A DNA stretch of 25,404 bases from CAYNTC01 sp964432925 (GCA_964432925.1 CAYSPM010000018.1:1-25404); one strand, 5' to 3'; counted from the first letter of the stretch, positions 1 through 7,353 are shown. The notes: generated from the letters alone by a model not told the origin. Translations and numbers: made by a program.

Positions 1-79
1 CATATTAGAGAGCAATAGAATCAAGGGCCTGATTTAATAGCCCCAGTGAAATAAAAAAGGCTGAAAAGTTAGATTTTTC

Positions 80-108
80 TTGAATTAGGGGATTAGATAT
101 AGTATAAA
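80..108 (+). promoter_or_regulatory. Candidate sigma-70-like promoter for the LamG gene
   Basis: TTGAAT at 80-85 and TATAAA at 103-108 are separated by exactly 17 bases, close to the bacterial housekeeping consensus. Transcription would start near 115 and leave an unusually long leader of about 340 nt before the ATG at 455. This is pattern recognition only; the region is AT-rich, so a chance match is possible. Confidence 0.45.
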
Positions 109-186
109 TGGAATATTATAGGGTATACACGCTTTTGTTGTTTCTGGCATTGATGCCCTGTGATTTAAGAGATAGTGGTCTAAACT

Positions 187-204
187 ATATCGCGGAGGCG
201 ATAT
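187..204 (+). promoter_or_regulatory. Leader hairpin with a Shine-Dalgarno-like loop
   Basis: ATATCGC (187-193) and GCGATAT (198-204) form a perfect 7-bp stem around the loop GGAG. The loop is a ribosome-binding-like sequence placed just before an ATG at 203 that opens a 61-codon ORF of no recognisable family. The hairpin may be part of a structured leader of the downstream LamG gene. The rest of 1-454 holds no gene I can support. Confidence 0.35.
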
Positions 205-396
205 GATTCCATTTCATTTAACGGCCCGCAAGGGGCTTTTCTTAAGGAAGGAGGTAGAAAATTCAATAACATCACTACTTTTTTTCTTCTACAACGGTAA
301 GTCGAGTGAGGGAGCAAGTTTTTATGTTTGTTCTATGGAGTTACTTTGGACAAGCAGACTCAGGCTTAAAAATCCGGTTGCTTGTTAAAGGTAACT

Positions 397-423
397 TGTG
401 TTTTGGTGTGTGGCCAAAACACA
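397..423 (+). promoter_or_regulatory. Stem-loop just upstream of the LamG ribosome-binding site
   Basis: TGTGTTTTGG (397-406) pairs perfectly with CCAAAACACA (414-423), a 10-bp stem with a 7-nt loop. GTGTTTTAATT follows, so it could act as an attenuator/terminator or as an RNA structure controlling access to the GGAGAAGG ribosome-binding site at 441-448. It overlaps the possible longer N-terminus of the LamG ORF (from 398), which favours the start at 455. Confidence 0.5.
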
Positions 424-454
424 GTGTTTTAATTCTTATTGGAGAAGGTGTATT

Positions 455-2896
455 ATGTGTAAGAAAAAGATAATTCTAATCGCATTATTCCTATGTTTGG
501 CAGGATCGATGACAGGTTTTGCTGATGTTGATGTTATTGTGTATGAGAACGATTTTGAAGACCCCTGTCAAGTCGATGCTCTTTCCGGCTGGAACTGGGG
601 CGACAATGGGACGGTGCATAATGTCGTGTATGCGGACTATGAAGGAAATATGGTCGTTGAGCATACCGGAACGATAGACAATTCTGCAGGCACAGCAGAT
701 ATCAGCACTCGATTCGGTTCAAAGTGGGGCATGGAGCTGAGCGGAAACACCAGTACCAATCCGGCAGATTACACCATCGAGTTTGATTTACGCAACTTAT
801 CCGGTGACTGGGATCCTATCGGCTTAGAATTTTTTGTTCTACCTGGTGACCAAGGTTATGGTTCCGGCATTTCGGAGTATGCTCAAGCTGATGGCTGGGT
901 CCATGTATCAGCTAACCTGGCTGACTTATCAGTTGGTTGGTGGGCAGGACAAGCTTGGGACATGACACTTCCTGCGTGGCAAATTGAGTTAGGTGGTCCC
1001 GCGTGGCCGGGTGTCTCAGTACCCGCAGGTACGCCGGCGTGGGACCAAATCTGGTTAATGGATAATCTCAAAATTACCATGATTTCGAAGCCGGTTGGTA
1101 CCGGCGCTGGTAACCTGGTGGCTTACTATCCAATGGAGAACGATGTGAACGATGCTACCGGCAACGGACACGATGGTGTTTTTATGGGTGATCCGAACGC
1201 GGGCGATCCGAACTTCGTCGAAGGATTAGTATGCAATGGGATGGCGCTGGATCTTGATGGCGTTAATGACTACGTGGATTGTGGCTATGATCCGGTCTTC
1301 GATTTCACCAGCGAGATGACGGTTTCAGCATGGGTAACAATTAGGTCGATACCCACTGCGTGGACGGCGGCTGTAGCCAAGGGTGAATACGCATGGAGAC
1401 TTGGAAACGTTAACATGGATCCAAGGTTCCACTTTGGCATCACCATCTGGAACGCCCCTGATACAGCTTCGATCGATGCAACTACTGCTGTTGGTTACGA
1501 TGAATGGCATCACATCGCCGGTGTATTTGATGGTGCGAACATCAATCTATATCTGGACGGTGAGCTTGACGGAAGCGCTCCTACTACTGAGCCCATAGGT
1601 GTCAATGACAAGAACGTGTTTATTGGTAACAACCCAGACGCGACAGACCGCTACTGGGATGGCCTTGTTGACGAGGTGAAGATTTTCGGCAAGGCTTTAT
1701 CTAATGATGAAGTTCGTTACCTGGCAGGTTATAGATCAGTTCCTGCAGATCCTAGTGTTGATAACTTAGTGGCTTATTATCCGTTGGAGAATAATGCGGA
1801 TGATGCTTCCGGCAATGAACTGCATGGTGTTTTTATGGGCGATCCGAATACGGGTGAGCCGAACTATGTCGAAGGACAGGTCGGTATGGCACTGGATCTT
1901 GATGGTGTTGACGACTACATGGATTGCGGTTACGATCCGCTCTTCGATGTTACTACCAATGAGATAACGGTATCCGCATGGGTAACTATTGGCTCGAACG
2001 CCAATCAATGGGCAGCTATCGCTGCTAAGGGTGAATACGCCTGGAGGCTAGGTAACGCGAGCTGGGATCCGAGGTTCCACTTTGGTATCACTATCTGGAG
2101 TGCTCCCGATACAGCTTCGATCGATGGAGTCACTGCGGTTGCTTATGACGAGTGGCATCACGTCGCTGGAGTATTTGATGGTGCAAACATCATGGTATAC
2201 CTGGACGGCGCGCTTGACGTGAGCACTCCTACTACAGAGCCTATAGGCATCAACGACAAGAACGTATTTATCGGTGACAACCCAGATGCACCAGGGCGTT
2301 ACTGGGATGGTGTGGTCGACGAGTTACAAATTTTCGACCGGGCTTTGTCTGCTGGTGAGATTCTTTACCTTACGGGTGAGAGAGCAATTGTTGATGTTGA
2401 CGTTGAAAACTTCAGCTTTGAACTGCCCGGAGGAATGCATGCGGGCTTTGAAGATGTCCCCGGTTGGGACACTGATGGGCCACAACTTAATAAGGGCTTA
2501 ACGGATAATTGTTGGTGGGTACCCACCGACGGGAATCTGGTCGCTTATTTAGGGCATGCTAGTGCCTCGATTTTCCAGTTAACCGACCATGTGATTGATT
2601 GCCGTGACATTTTTGAACTGAAAGTGGACGTAGCGAGTTACAGGCAAACGACTTTACAGGTGGTTCTCTATTGCGATGACGGCGGTACCAGAGTTCCGGT
2701 CGCGGTTGGTGAGGTAACTCCCACAGGCGAATTGGCAGAGTATTCTCTGCTCTTCACAGCCAGTGATGTTCCGGCATCTATTGGTAACAAGATTGGTATT
2801 GAGTTTGCCAATGTGTCTAGTCAGATTGGCCGCTGGCTTGCTTTGGATAATGTGCGCCTTTCTGTCACTCAGCAGACTGAGCCGGTAAAGCCTTAA
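455..2896 (+). CDS. Secreted protein with two tandem LamG/concanavalin-like domains
   Basis: The start at 455 was chosen over 398 because GGAGAAGG lies 6 nt upstream and the product (813 aa) then opens with a clean signal peptide: Lys-rich n-region, hydrophobic core, cleavage near GFA/DVD at residue ~23. Residues ~23-215 form an aromatic- and Gly-rich beta-sandwich-like domain of a kind often found in surface or sugar-binding proteins. Two LamG-like modules follow at about 219-430 and 436-640, each opening with LVAYYP and carrying LDLDGV-DY, TVSAWVTI, AKGEYAWRLGN, YDEWHH-AGVFDGANI and DKNVFIG. A third jelly-roll-like domain fills 646-813. LamG folds bind carbohydrate or protein and some are catalytic (GH16/GH43 partners); no catalytic residues can be assigned here. 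No C-terminal anchor is visible. Probable role: extracellular sugar or matrix binding. Confidence 0.85.
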   Translation: MCKKKIILIALFLCLAGSMTGFADVDVIVYENDFEDPCQVDALSGWNWGDNGTVHNVVYADYEGNMVVEHTGTIDNSAGTADISTRFGSKWGMELSGNTSTNPADYTIEFDLRNLSGDWDPIGLEFFVLPGDQGYGSGISEYAQADGWVHVSANLADLSVGWWAGQAWDMTLPAWQIELGGPAWPGVSVPAGTPAWDQIWLMDNLKITMISKPVGTGAGNLVAYYPMENDVNDATGNGHDGVFMGDPNAGDPNFVEGLVCNGMALDLDGVNDYVDCGYDPVFDFTSEMTVSAWVTIRSIPTAWTAAVAKGEYAWRLGNVNMDPRFHFGITIWNAPDTASIDATTAVGYDEWHHIAGVFDGANINLYLDGELDGSAPTTEPIGVNDKNVFIGNNPDATDRYWDGLVDEVKIFGKALSNDEVRYLAGYRSVPADPSVDNLVAYYPLENNADDASGNELHGVFMGDPNTGEPNYVEGQVGMALDLDGVDDYMDCGYDPLFDVTTNEITVSAWVTIGSNANQWAAIAAKGEYAWRLGNASWDPRFHFGITIWSAPDTASIDGVTAVAYDEWHHVAGVFDGANIMVYLDGALDVSTPTTEPIGINDKNVFIGDNPDAPGRYWDGVVDELQIFDRALSAGEILYLTGERAIVDVDVENFSFELPGGMHAGFEDVPGWDTDGPQLNKGLTDNCWWVPTDGNLVAYLGHASASIFQLTDHVIDCRDIFELKVDVASYRQTTLQVVLYCDDGGTRVPVAVGEVTPTGELAEYSLLFTASDVPASIGNKIGIEFANVSSQIGRWLALDNVRLSVTQQTEPVKP

Positions 2897-2964
2897 TATT
2901 AGTTTAGCACCAGTGTTCTGATTGAGGCAAACTTGAATCTGGACGGCGTTGTTTTGCATTATCA

Positions 2965-3005
2965 CGGGGCCTATAGTGACTCACTATGGGCCCCGATTGT
3001 TTTTA
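2965..3005 (+). terminator. Rho-independent terminator of the LamG gene
   Basis: A 15-bp stem pairs 2965-2979 with 2981-2995, with a single G-U wobble and GC-rich base (CGGGGCC). ATTGTTTTTA follows at 2996-3005. It lies 69 bp after the LamG stop. It sits between convergent genes and may also slow transcription from the GH5 side, although no T-run follows it on the minus strand. Confidence 0.85.
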
Positions 3006-3030
3006 CGCGGTTTTCAAAGGTGTTCGAGAG

Positions 3031-4590
3031 TCACTTGCTTTCATCGGAGTCGGCTTCTTTGTCGCTGACCTTTTCTTTCTTCAATGGAGTGGTCCAGAGA
3101 TAAATCGTATGCTCAACATGGCTATTGCCGGAAGTGACCTTTACAACTTTGTCCGGAGTTACACCTTTCATATCGAAGTCGTGTGAGACAATGCGCGAGC
3201 CGGGCTTAAGCTTCTCTAATTGGGGAATCAATCTCACATTCAGACTCGGAAGCAAATAAAGAGTGATCACATTGGCCCTGCTGAGGTCGAGTGTGAAGAT
3301 GTCCTTTTGCTGGATTGTAACCAAGTCTTCGACATTGTTCTTTTGTACATTTTCCAGCGACTCTTTTACCCGCTGGGGATCTATATCGTAGCCGATGGCT
3401 TTGCAGCCGTACTTTTTTGCCGCCGCCACCACGATCCGCCCGTCGCCGCAGCCCAGGTCGTAGAGTAAATCATCCTTTTTGACTTTTGCCAGTTCGAGCA
3501 TTTTATCCACAACATTATGCGGCGTAGGAACATAGATGACGTCCGGACGATGGATTTCCTTTAGTTCATTTATTAGCTTTTTACCTTTAGTTCGCAGTTG
3601 CTCTCTGACGAGGGTGCCGGATCGGCTTATGTCATCTGGTGACCAGCCGCCGGTAGCGCTTGCGCCGGGCTCAAGCGCCGCTGATGTTTCATTCAGGTCC
3701 GCCACAGACCAGTTGCACCAGCTCAGTGAATTCTTGTCCATGAAATCGAACCATTTTCCCGTTTCTTCGTAATCCAATTTTCCATCCCCGGTGGCCTCGC
3801 TGGTACCCCATTCGGTTACCATCAGTGCTATGCCATTATCCAGCGCGGCCTTTGCTTTTTCGCGCAGAGATTGCTTCTGTGTAGCTGCGTAAAAGTGCAG
3901 GCTATACGCGATGTTGTCGAACTTTAGCGGGTCCTGTGCCGCCTTATCGACATCCTGGGACCATGTCTGCGTGCCGCATACGATGATGTTGTCGGGGTCG
4001 TGAGCACGTATTTTGGGGATAAGGGCTTGATGGTATGGTTTGATAACGGTGCTCCAGTCGTGTCCATTGAGCGGCTCGTTCCACAGTTCATAGATAACGT
4101 TGGGATACTTTCCGTATGTCTTTGCCATTTCCTCGAAAAACGCCTGGGACTGCCGAATGTTTCTATACGCATTGTGGTCGTGCCAATCAATGATAACATA
4201 AATTCCCAAGTCGATAGCAGCTTGAACGACGGTCTTGATTTTTTGTTTTTCTCTTTCGGGATTTGTTAGATAACCGCCGGCTTCGACGGCCATTGAGGCC
4301 CTTACGATAGTACAGTGCCAGTCATCGCGCAGCCATTTGACGATATCGCCATTATAGAATTGCCCTTTCCTTTGGCTCCAATAGAGCGCCATGCCGCGTA
4401 GAATGACGGTATCCCCGTTCTTATCTACTATGCGATTTCCCTCGACGCTGAGCTGGCCGTATTTCTCAACAATGCTTTGCTGCGCAAAGCTTGAACAGAC
4501 CAAAAACAAACAGATAGATAAAATCGCAGCAATGCTAAAAGAAACGGGCTTTCTAAAAACGCCTAAACGAATATCTTTGTCTTCCATCAT
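3031..4590 (-). CDS. Secreted GH5_2 endo-beta-1,4-glucanase fused to a class I SAM-methyltransferase domain
   Basis: 519 aa. A signal peptide or signal anchor occupies residues ~15-37 (cleavage near SSFA/QQ). Residues ~43-333 match subfamily GH5_2, the Bacillus Cel5A type: YGQLSVEGN, LRGMALYW, WLRDDW, YVIIDWHDHN, NVIYELWNEP, TWSQDVDKAA, LHFYAAT, VTEWGTSEATGDG and WCNWSVADLNETSAAL. Glu172 (in NEP) is the acid/base and Glu260 the nucleophile; both are present. In place of the usual carbohydrate-binding module, a basic linker leads to residues ~349-505, a Rossmann methyltransferase with DLGCGDGR (378-385) and YDIDP. It resembles the planctomycete family opening with YVPTP and carrying VVDKMLELA. 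The acidic tail ends in DSDESK. AGAGG precedes the ATGATG start. The endoglucanase assignment is firm; the purpose of the fusion is unknown, since SAM is not expected outside the cytoplasm. Confidence 0.92.
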   Translation of the reverse strand: MMEDKDIRLGVFRKPVSFSIAAILSICLFLVCSSFAQQSIVEKYGQLSVEGNRIVDKNGDTVILRGMALYWSQRKGQFYNGDIVKWLRDDWHCTIVRASMAVEAGGYLTNPEREKQKIKTVVQAAIDLGIYVIIDWHDHNAYRNIRQSQAFFEEMAKTYGKYPNVIYELWNEPLNGHDWSTVIKPYHQALIPKIRAHDPDNIIVCGTQTWSQDVDKAAQDPLKFDNIAYSLHFYAATQKQSLREKAKAALDNGIALMVTEWGTSEATGDGKLDYEETGKWFDFMDKNSLSWCNWSVADLNETSAALEPGASATGGWSPDDISRSGTLVREQLRTKGKKLINELKEIHRPDVIYVPTPHNVVDKMLELAKVKKDDLLYDLGCGDGRIVVAAAKKYGCKAIGYDIDPQRVKESLENVQKNNVEDLVTIQQKDIFTLDLSRANVITLYLLPSLNVRLIPQLEKLKPGSRIVSHDFDMKGVTPDKVVKVTSGNSHVEHTIYLWTTPLKKEKVSDKEADSDESK

Positions 4591-4709
4591 ATTAGACCTC
4601 TACTTGTGACATTTGATTATTAGCGGATTAACCACACCTTCCTTACCTACTGCGAAGGGCAGGATGCTCAGGCAATGTATATTAGCGATAGATTGCTGTC
4701 GATAGTAGA

Positions 4710-4717
4710 CTTCATTG
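4710..4717 (+). repeat. Target-site duplication, left copy (CTTCATTG)
   Basis: The 8 bases directly outside the left terminal repeat are identical to those directly outside the right one (7238-7245). This is the mark of one insertion event joining both ends. Confidence 0.9.
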
Positions 4718-4735
4718 GGTAGTGGGTCAGTTTGA
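4718..4735 (+). repeat. Left terminal inverted repeat of the IS1-type unit
   Basis: GGTAGTGGGTCAGTTTGA, 18 of 18 bases complementary to 7220-7237. The transposase reading frame ends inside it, with TGA at 4727-4729. Confidence 0.92.
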
Positions 4736-5568
4736 TTCTTTTTCCTCAAGCAATTTTACAATATCTTCTAATTCCAAAATATGGTCGCTTATTCCTATTT
4801 ACATAGCTGGCGTTACTCTTAAAGCTTTATGAATCCAGCAAAAGTTATAGTGCAAAAAATGTAGTGTAACTGCCCAATGTAAATTCTCAACCTTTTTGCT
4901 AAATCCATTAGTAAGCCTTGTAAAACGCCGCATCTGCATACGCATAGTTAAGTTTTACCGTTCAACATAAGAAGTTGATACATATTTTGGATTTGGCTTG
5001 CCATTGATAACAGCTAATTGACAACCAACTATTTTGCTTGGGCTATAATGCTGCTCCGGCTCTTTCTTATCCTGTCCATACATTTTTATTAAAGTCGCAT
5101 AATCAACTTCGCCACCGAAAGCATCTTCTACAGCAATCAAATGGGCTCTGTGCCCATCACTGGTAAGTTGAACACGATGTTTAAGTCTCTTGGCTAAATC
5201 ACACATGAACATACTTGCCCAATCAGCATCACGTTTGCCAACAAGCCACGCAGGGATAAGTTTAGTATCAGGGTCGAGTGCTACCTAAGTCCATACATCA
5301 CCGTAGCCAAATTTATTTTGATACTTTTCGGGGACATTCTTTTGTTTAGCGTAGCAAAATGACCAAATTTCATCCACCTGAATACGCTTACAGGGCAGAT
5401 TGACCATAATTTTATCTTGGTATTGCTCACAGACCCTACCAACTCACGTAATAATTTGGTTACGGTATTTTCGGCTGCGCCTGTCATTCGGACGGTTGAA
5501 CGAATAGAATTGCTCTCAACTAAGGCTGATAAGATTTGAACCCGCTTTTTTATGGCCAGTTGATTCAT
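4727..5568 (-). pseudogene. Decayed IS1-family DDE transposase
   Basis: The frame opens at 5568 with MNQLAIKKRVQILSALVE and a helix-turn-helix (SIRSTVRMTGAAENTVTKLL). A single-base frameshift near 5430-5440 follows. The second frame gives CKRIQVDEIWSFCYAKQKN (first Asp), LTSDGHRAHL (second Asp) and STSYVER (Glu), then the basic MRMQMRRFTRLTNGFSKK tail and LHFLHYNFCWIHKALRVTP. That frame is cut by TAG at 5285-5287 (Trp expected), TAA at 4955-4957 (Gln expected, directly after VER) and TAA at 4799-4801 (Glu expected). The true stop is TGA at 4727-4729. With one frameshift and three nonsense codons it cannot make active enzyme, yet homology runs end to end. Any recent movement must have used a transposase supplied in trans. 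Confidence 0.9.
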
Positions 5569-5624
5569 ACTGGCCGTTATGCTTGAGTGGTCAAGCAAAG
5601 ACAAGAAGTTTTTAAAATTCTTGA

Positions 5625-6497
5625 TTACTTTGTTGAGAACGTGACTTTCGTCAAGTTTTGCTGCATCGCTTTCACTTTGGCCGTAATTTTCCCTTTGTTG
5701 AATGGGGCGTCGTGTATTTGGGGGTCATCATCCAAAAGATACATTATTTGAGCATCATCTCCTACATAGTTGTCAATGTCATCGCCGACCCATTGAACGC
5801 AAAATGCTACACGGTTAACAATATCCTTGCAGGCCAGAGGGATTACACCAATCTTATTGTCTCTCGGAAACAGATATTTAGCTATCGTTCTGGCGTACGG
5901 GCTGCCGTGCCCAATGAAGCTGCTATATTTGATTTTTTGGCCATAGCCGGGAAATCCTATTTCGTATAGAACAGCTTTGCCTTTATTAAGGTTTGACAAT
6001 CCCCCTAACATGAAATGGAGAGACGGCTGTTGCAGTTTCGGAGCATATCGCTCTTCAGTCGTTTCTACAAGATTCTCTGCAACTATTTTTATCGAAAGCA
6101 GGGAATTGATTTTACCATCAGATATGTTCTCACGGAGGGTTTTCTCGAACATCTCGACAAAATCTTCAATAACACCTACAGCGCCAGCACTTGCAAATAT
6201 AATAGGTAACTATGGGCCTATATCAAATTTTCTCACTTTCTGTTCGTAATCAGTTTCGCCCCCTCTTATGACTTTGGTATCTGCGCCCAAGACTATGCCA
6301 TTTTGCCCGCGCACCCCAGCAACCAAAGTATATTTGCCCAAAATCTCTTCGGTTACCATTTTCCTGCGGACCCATTTATTATAGCGTTCCTCGTGCACCT
6401 TGTTGAATTCCTGTAGCAACTTGACTTCTTCTGGCAATATCGCCTCTTCAGTTATCCGCGCGTCCTTCTTACCGTTTATCTTCTTTTTCTTTGCCAC
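5625..6497 (-). pseudogene. Proteasome-like (20S beta type) Ntn-hydrolase, interrupted by one amber codon
   Basis: The start is GTG at 6497 with AAGGAAAG upstream, 21 bp after the KGG gene. One frame of 290 codons runs to 5625 with a single TAG at 6210-6212 (codon 96). Before the stop: a basic N-terminal region of 56 residues, then TLVAGVRGQNGIVLGADTK. Taking Thr57 as Thr1, Gly5 and Asp17 (Asp73) fall exactly at the spacing of catalytic proteasome beta subunits, and VRKFDI supplies a Lys near position 33. After the stop, LPIIFASAGAVGVIEDF matches the proteasome SAGA-VG-IEDF helix region, and the fold continues with GFPGYGQKI, YLFPRD and VQWVGDD. The amber codon would separate the catalytic Thr from most of the fold, so it is called a pseudogene. 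Read-through, or a sequence error, would restore a full-length protein. It is cargo of the IS1-type unit. Confidence 0.75.
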
Positions 6498-6518
6498 AAT
6501 AATCTTTCCTTGTAAAAA

Positions 6519-6767
6519 CTATTCACTTTGTTTAGCCCAACGGATTTTAGCTGCTTTTCGTGCAATCATACTACGTTGCCGAGCTGAGAGCTTTGTAGCT
6601 CGTGCCTTGCCACCCTTTAATCCACCAAGTCGCCCTAAAACCACAGCAGCAGGATTTTTCCCTTCTTCAGCGGCCTTGTCAAGTAAATCTTCTGTTGTGG
6701 CCTTATCTACGAGGGATTTAGCCAGCAAGTTCAAATCACGGGGGTTTTTCCTTGACCGCTTAGGCAT
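6519..6767 (-). CDS. Small basic KGG-motif protein
   Basis: 82 aa, intact, TAG stop. The N-terminus (MPKRSRKNPRDLNLLAKSLV) leads into a short acidic helix (ATTEDLLDKAAEEG). The C-terminal half has the motif GRLGGLKGGKARATKLS followed by RSMIARKAAKIRW. This motif occurs in widespread small bacterial proteins, often annotated hypothetical or histone-H1-like. No enzymatic function can be given; nucleic-acid binding is plausible from charge. No clear Shine-Dalgarno precedes the ATG. It lies 21 bp upstream of the proteasome-like gene on the same strand, so the two probably formed one transcription unit. It is the only intact gene in the mobile unit. Confidence 0.75.
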   Translation of the reverse strand: MPKRSRKNPRDLNLLAKSLVDKATTEDLLDKAAEEGKNPAAVVLGRLGGLKGGKARATKLSARQRSMIARKAAKIRWAKQSE

Positions 6768-6914
6768 ACTTAAATAATATATCGTCCATTAGTAAATTGC
6801 AACTTTAATTTATTATGGAGCTCATGAACAGGGGCAATGGAGGCCCTAATCAGCCATCCTGCCCTATAAATCAACCATTTTTCAATAAGGAATATGCCAC
6901 GATATATGAAAAAA

Positions 6915-7120
6915 TATGGCCTCAGACATAGACATTTTGTTCCTTCAATCTGGGCATAAAGCCCAAGAAAGGAGATGGTGCTATATGGCTACTCAAACAA
7001 AATGTAGACCTTAACGAGTTGGTAAGCCTGGGCGCAAGACCATCAGAGTAAAGCAACATAAGCGGTCCACGCCCAAACCAATCCACAGAAAATGTGGATA
7101 ATTTCAAGTCTGAGGCCATA
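6915..7120. repeat. 13-bp perfect inverted repeats, 206-bp span, inside the IS1-type unit
   Basis: TATGGCCTCAGAC at 6915-6927 is exactly complementary to GTCTGAGGCCATA at 7108-7120. The pair frames the small basic ORF. There is no obvious target duplication next to it (GAAAAAA versus CTCTCTA), so it may be a nested miniature element, an end of an older insertion, or a large hairpin. Confidence 0.55.
6985..7101 (+). pseudogene. Possible decayed small basic ORF
   Basis: AAAGGAG at 6968-6974 precedes an ATG at 6985. The frame reads MATQTKCRP, then TAA at 7012-7014, then RVGKPGRKTIRVKQHKRSTP and PKPIHRKCG to TAA at 7099-7101. The basic composition and even codon pattern after the stop suggest a former 38-residue protein, with Lys to stop as the simplest change. 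No family is recognised. It is on the opposite strand to the other cargo genes. Such a short frame could arise by chance. Confidence 0.3.
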
Positions 7121-7219
7121 CTCTCTACACTATTCTACAGATAAACCACTTTCGCAAGAGTTGATATTTTAAGCAACCATCTTAACTTGTCAAATAGCTT
7201 ATTCTCAAGTCTATATTTG

Positions 7220-7237
7220 TCAAACTGACCCACTACC
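7220..7237 (-). repeat. Right terminal inverted repeat of the IS1-type unit
   Basis: Exact reverse complement of 4718-4735. Similarity stops immediately inside this length, so the repeat is 18 bp. Confidence 0.92.
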
Positions 7238-7245
7238 CTTCATTG
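7238..7245 (+). repeat. Target-site duplication, right copy (CTTCATTG)
   Basis: Same 8 bases as at 4710-4717, directly abutting the right terminal inverted repeat. An identical pair suggests insertion was recent enough not to have mutated these sites. Confidence 0.9.
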
Positions 7246-7256
7246 CGGTTGTGTAG

Positions 7257-7353
7257 GGTGGGGCTTGCCCCACCAAAATTATCTACGTACAGTGGCGTTG
7301 CGGACCCGGATTTCTCCACTCCGTTCGCTCCGCTCACTACGGTCGAAATGACA
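7257..7353. repeat. Dispersed palindromic (REP-like) repeats
   Basis: GGTGGGGCTTGCCCCACC (7257-7274) has perfect 8-bp arms. From 7308 to 7353 a second unit contains CACTCCGTTCGCTCCGCTCA then TACGGTCGAAATGACA, a form common as an intergenic repeat in many bacterial genomes. They lie downstream of the GH3 gene (stop 7419, minus strand) and may serve as its transcript end. Copy number elsewhere cannot be judged from this window. Confidence 0.6.

Larger units (their letters stand above)
4718..7237. mobile_element. IS1-type transposition unit (2,520 bp) with passenger genes
   Basis: Perfect 18-bp terminal inverted repeats (GGTAGTGGGTCAGTTTGA) lie at 4718-4735 and 7220-7237. They are flanked by an 8-bp direct repeat, CTTCATTG. 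GGT at the tips and an 8-bp duplication are typical of the IS1 family. The transposase remnant next to the left end carries the DDE residues of single-ORF IS1-family enzymes, and its stop codon lies inside the terminal repeat. Upstream on the same strand are a proteasome-like gene and a KGG-type small gene, which are not part of a normal ~0.8-1.2 kb IS1 element. The unit inserted 127 bp upstream of the GH5 gene, into what was probably a spacer of about 300 bp between the GH3 and GH5 genes. Confidence 0.9.

Noticed and set aside
203..388. 61-codon ORF with a GGAGG-like sequence before its ATG
   Set aside because: The ribosome-binding-like bases are the loop of a hairpin with only a 5-base gap to the ATG, composition is not protein-like, and no family is recognisable. 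Treated as leader RNA.
3536..4609. Several plus-strand ORFs opposite the GH5 gene
   Set aside because: All are shadows of the strongly supported minus-strand GH5-methyltransferase frame.
7093..7101. Perfect DnaA-box 9-mer (TTATCCACA on the minus strand)
   Set aside because: A single box inside a transposable unit, with no cluster and no dnaA or dnaN nearby; chance occurrence is likely in 25 kb.
6922..7119. 65-codon minus-strand ORF inside the mobile unit
   Set aside because: It lies between the 13-bp inverted repeats, has no recognisable family, and the opposite strand gives a better (though decayed) basic frame.
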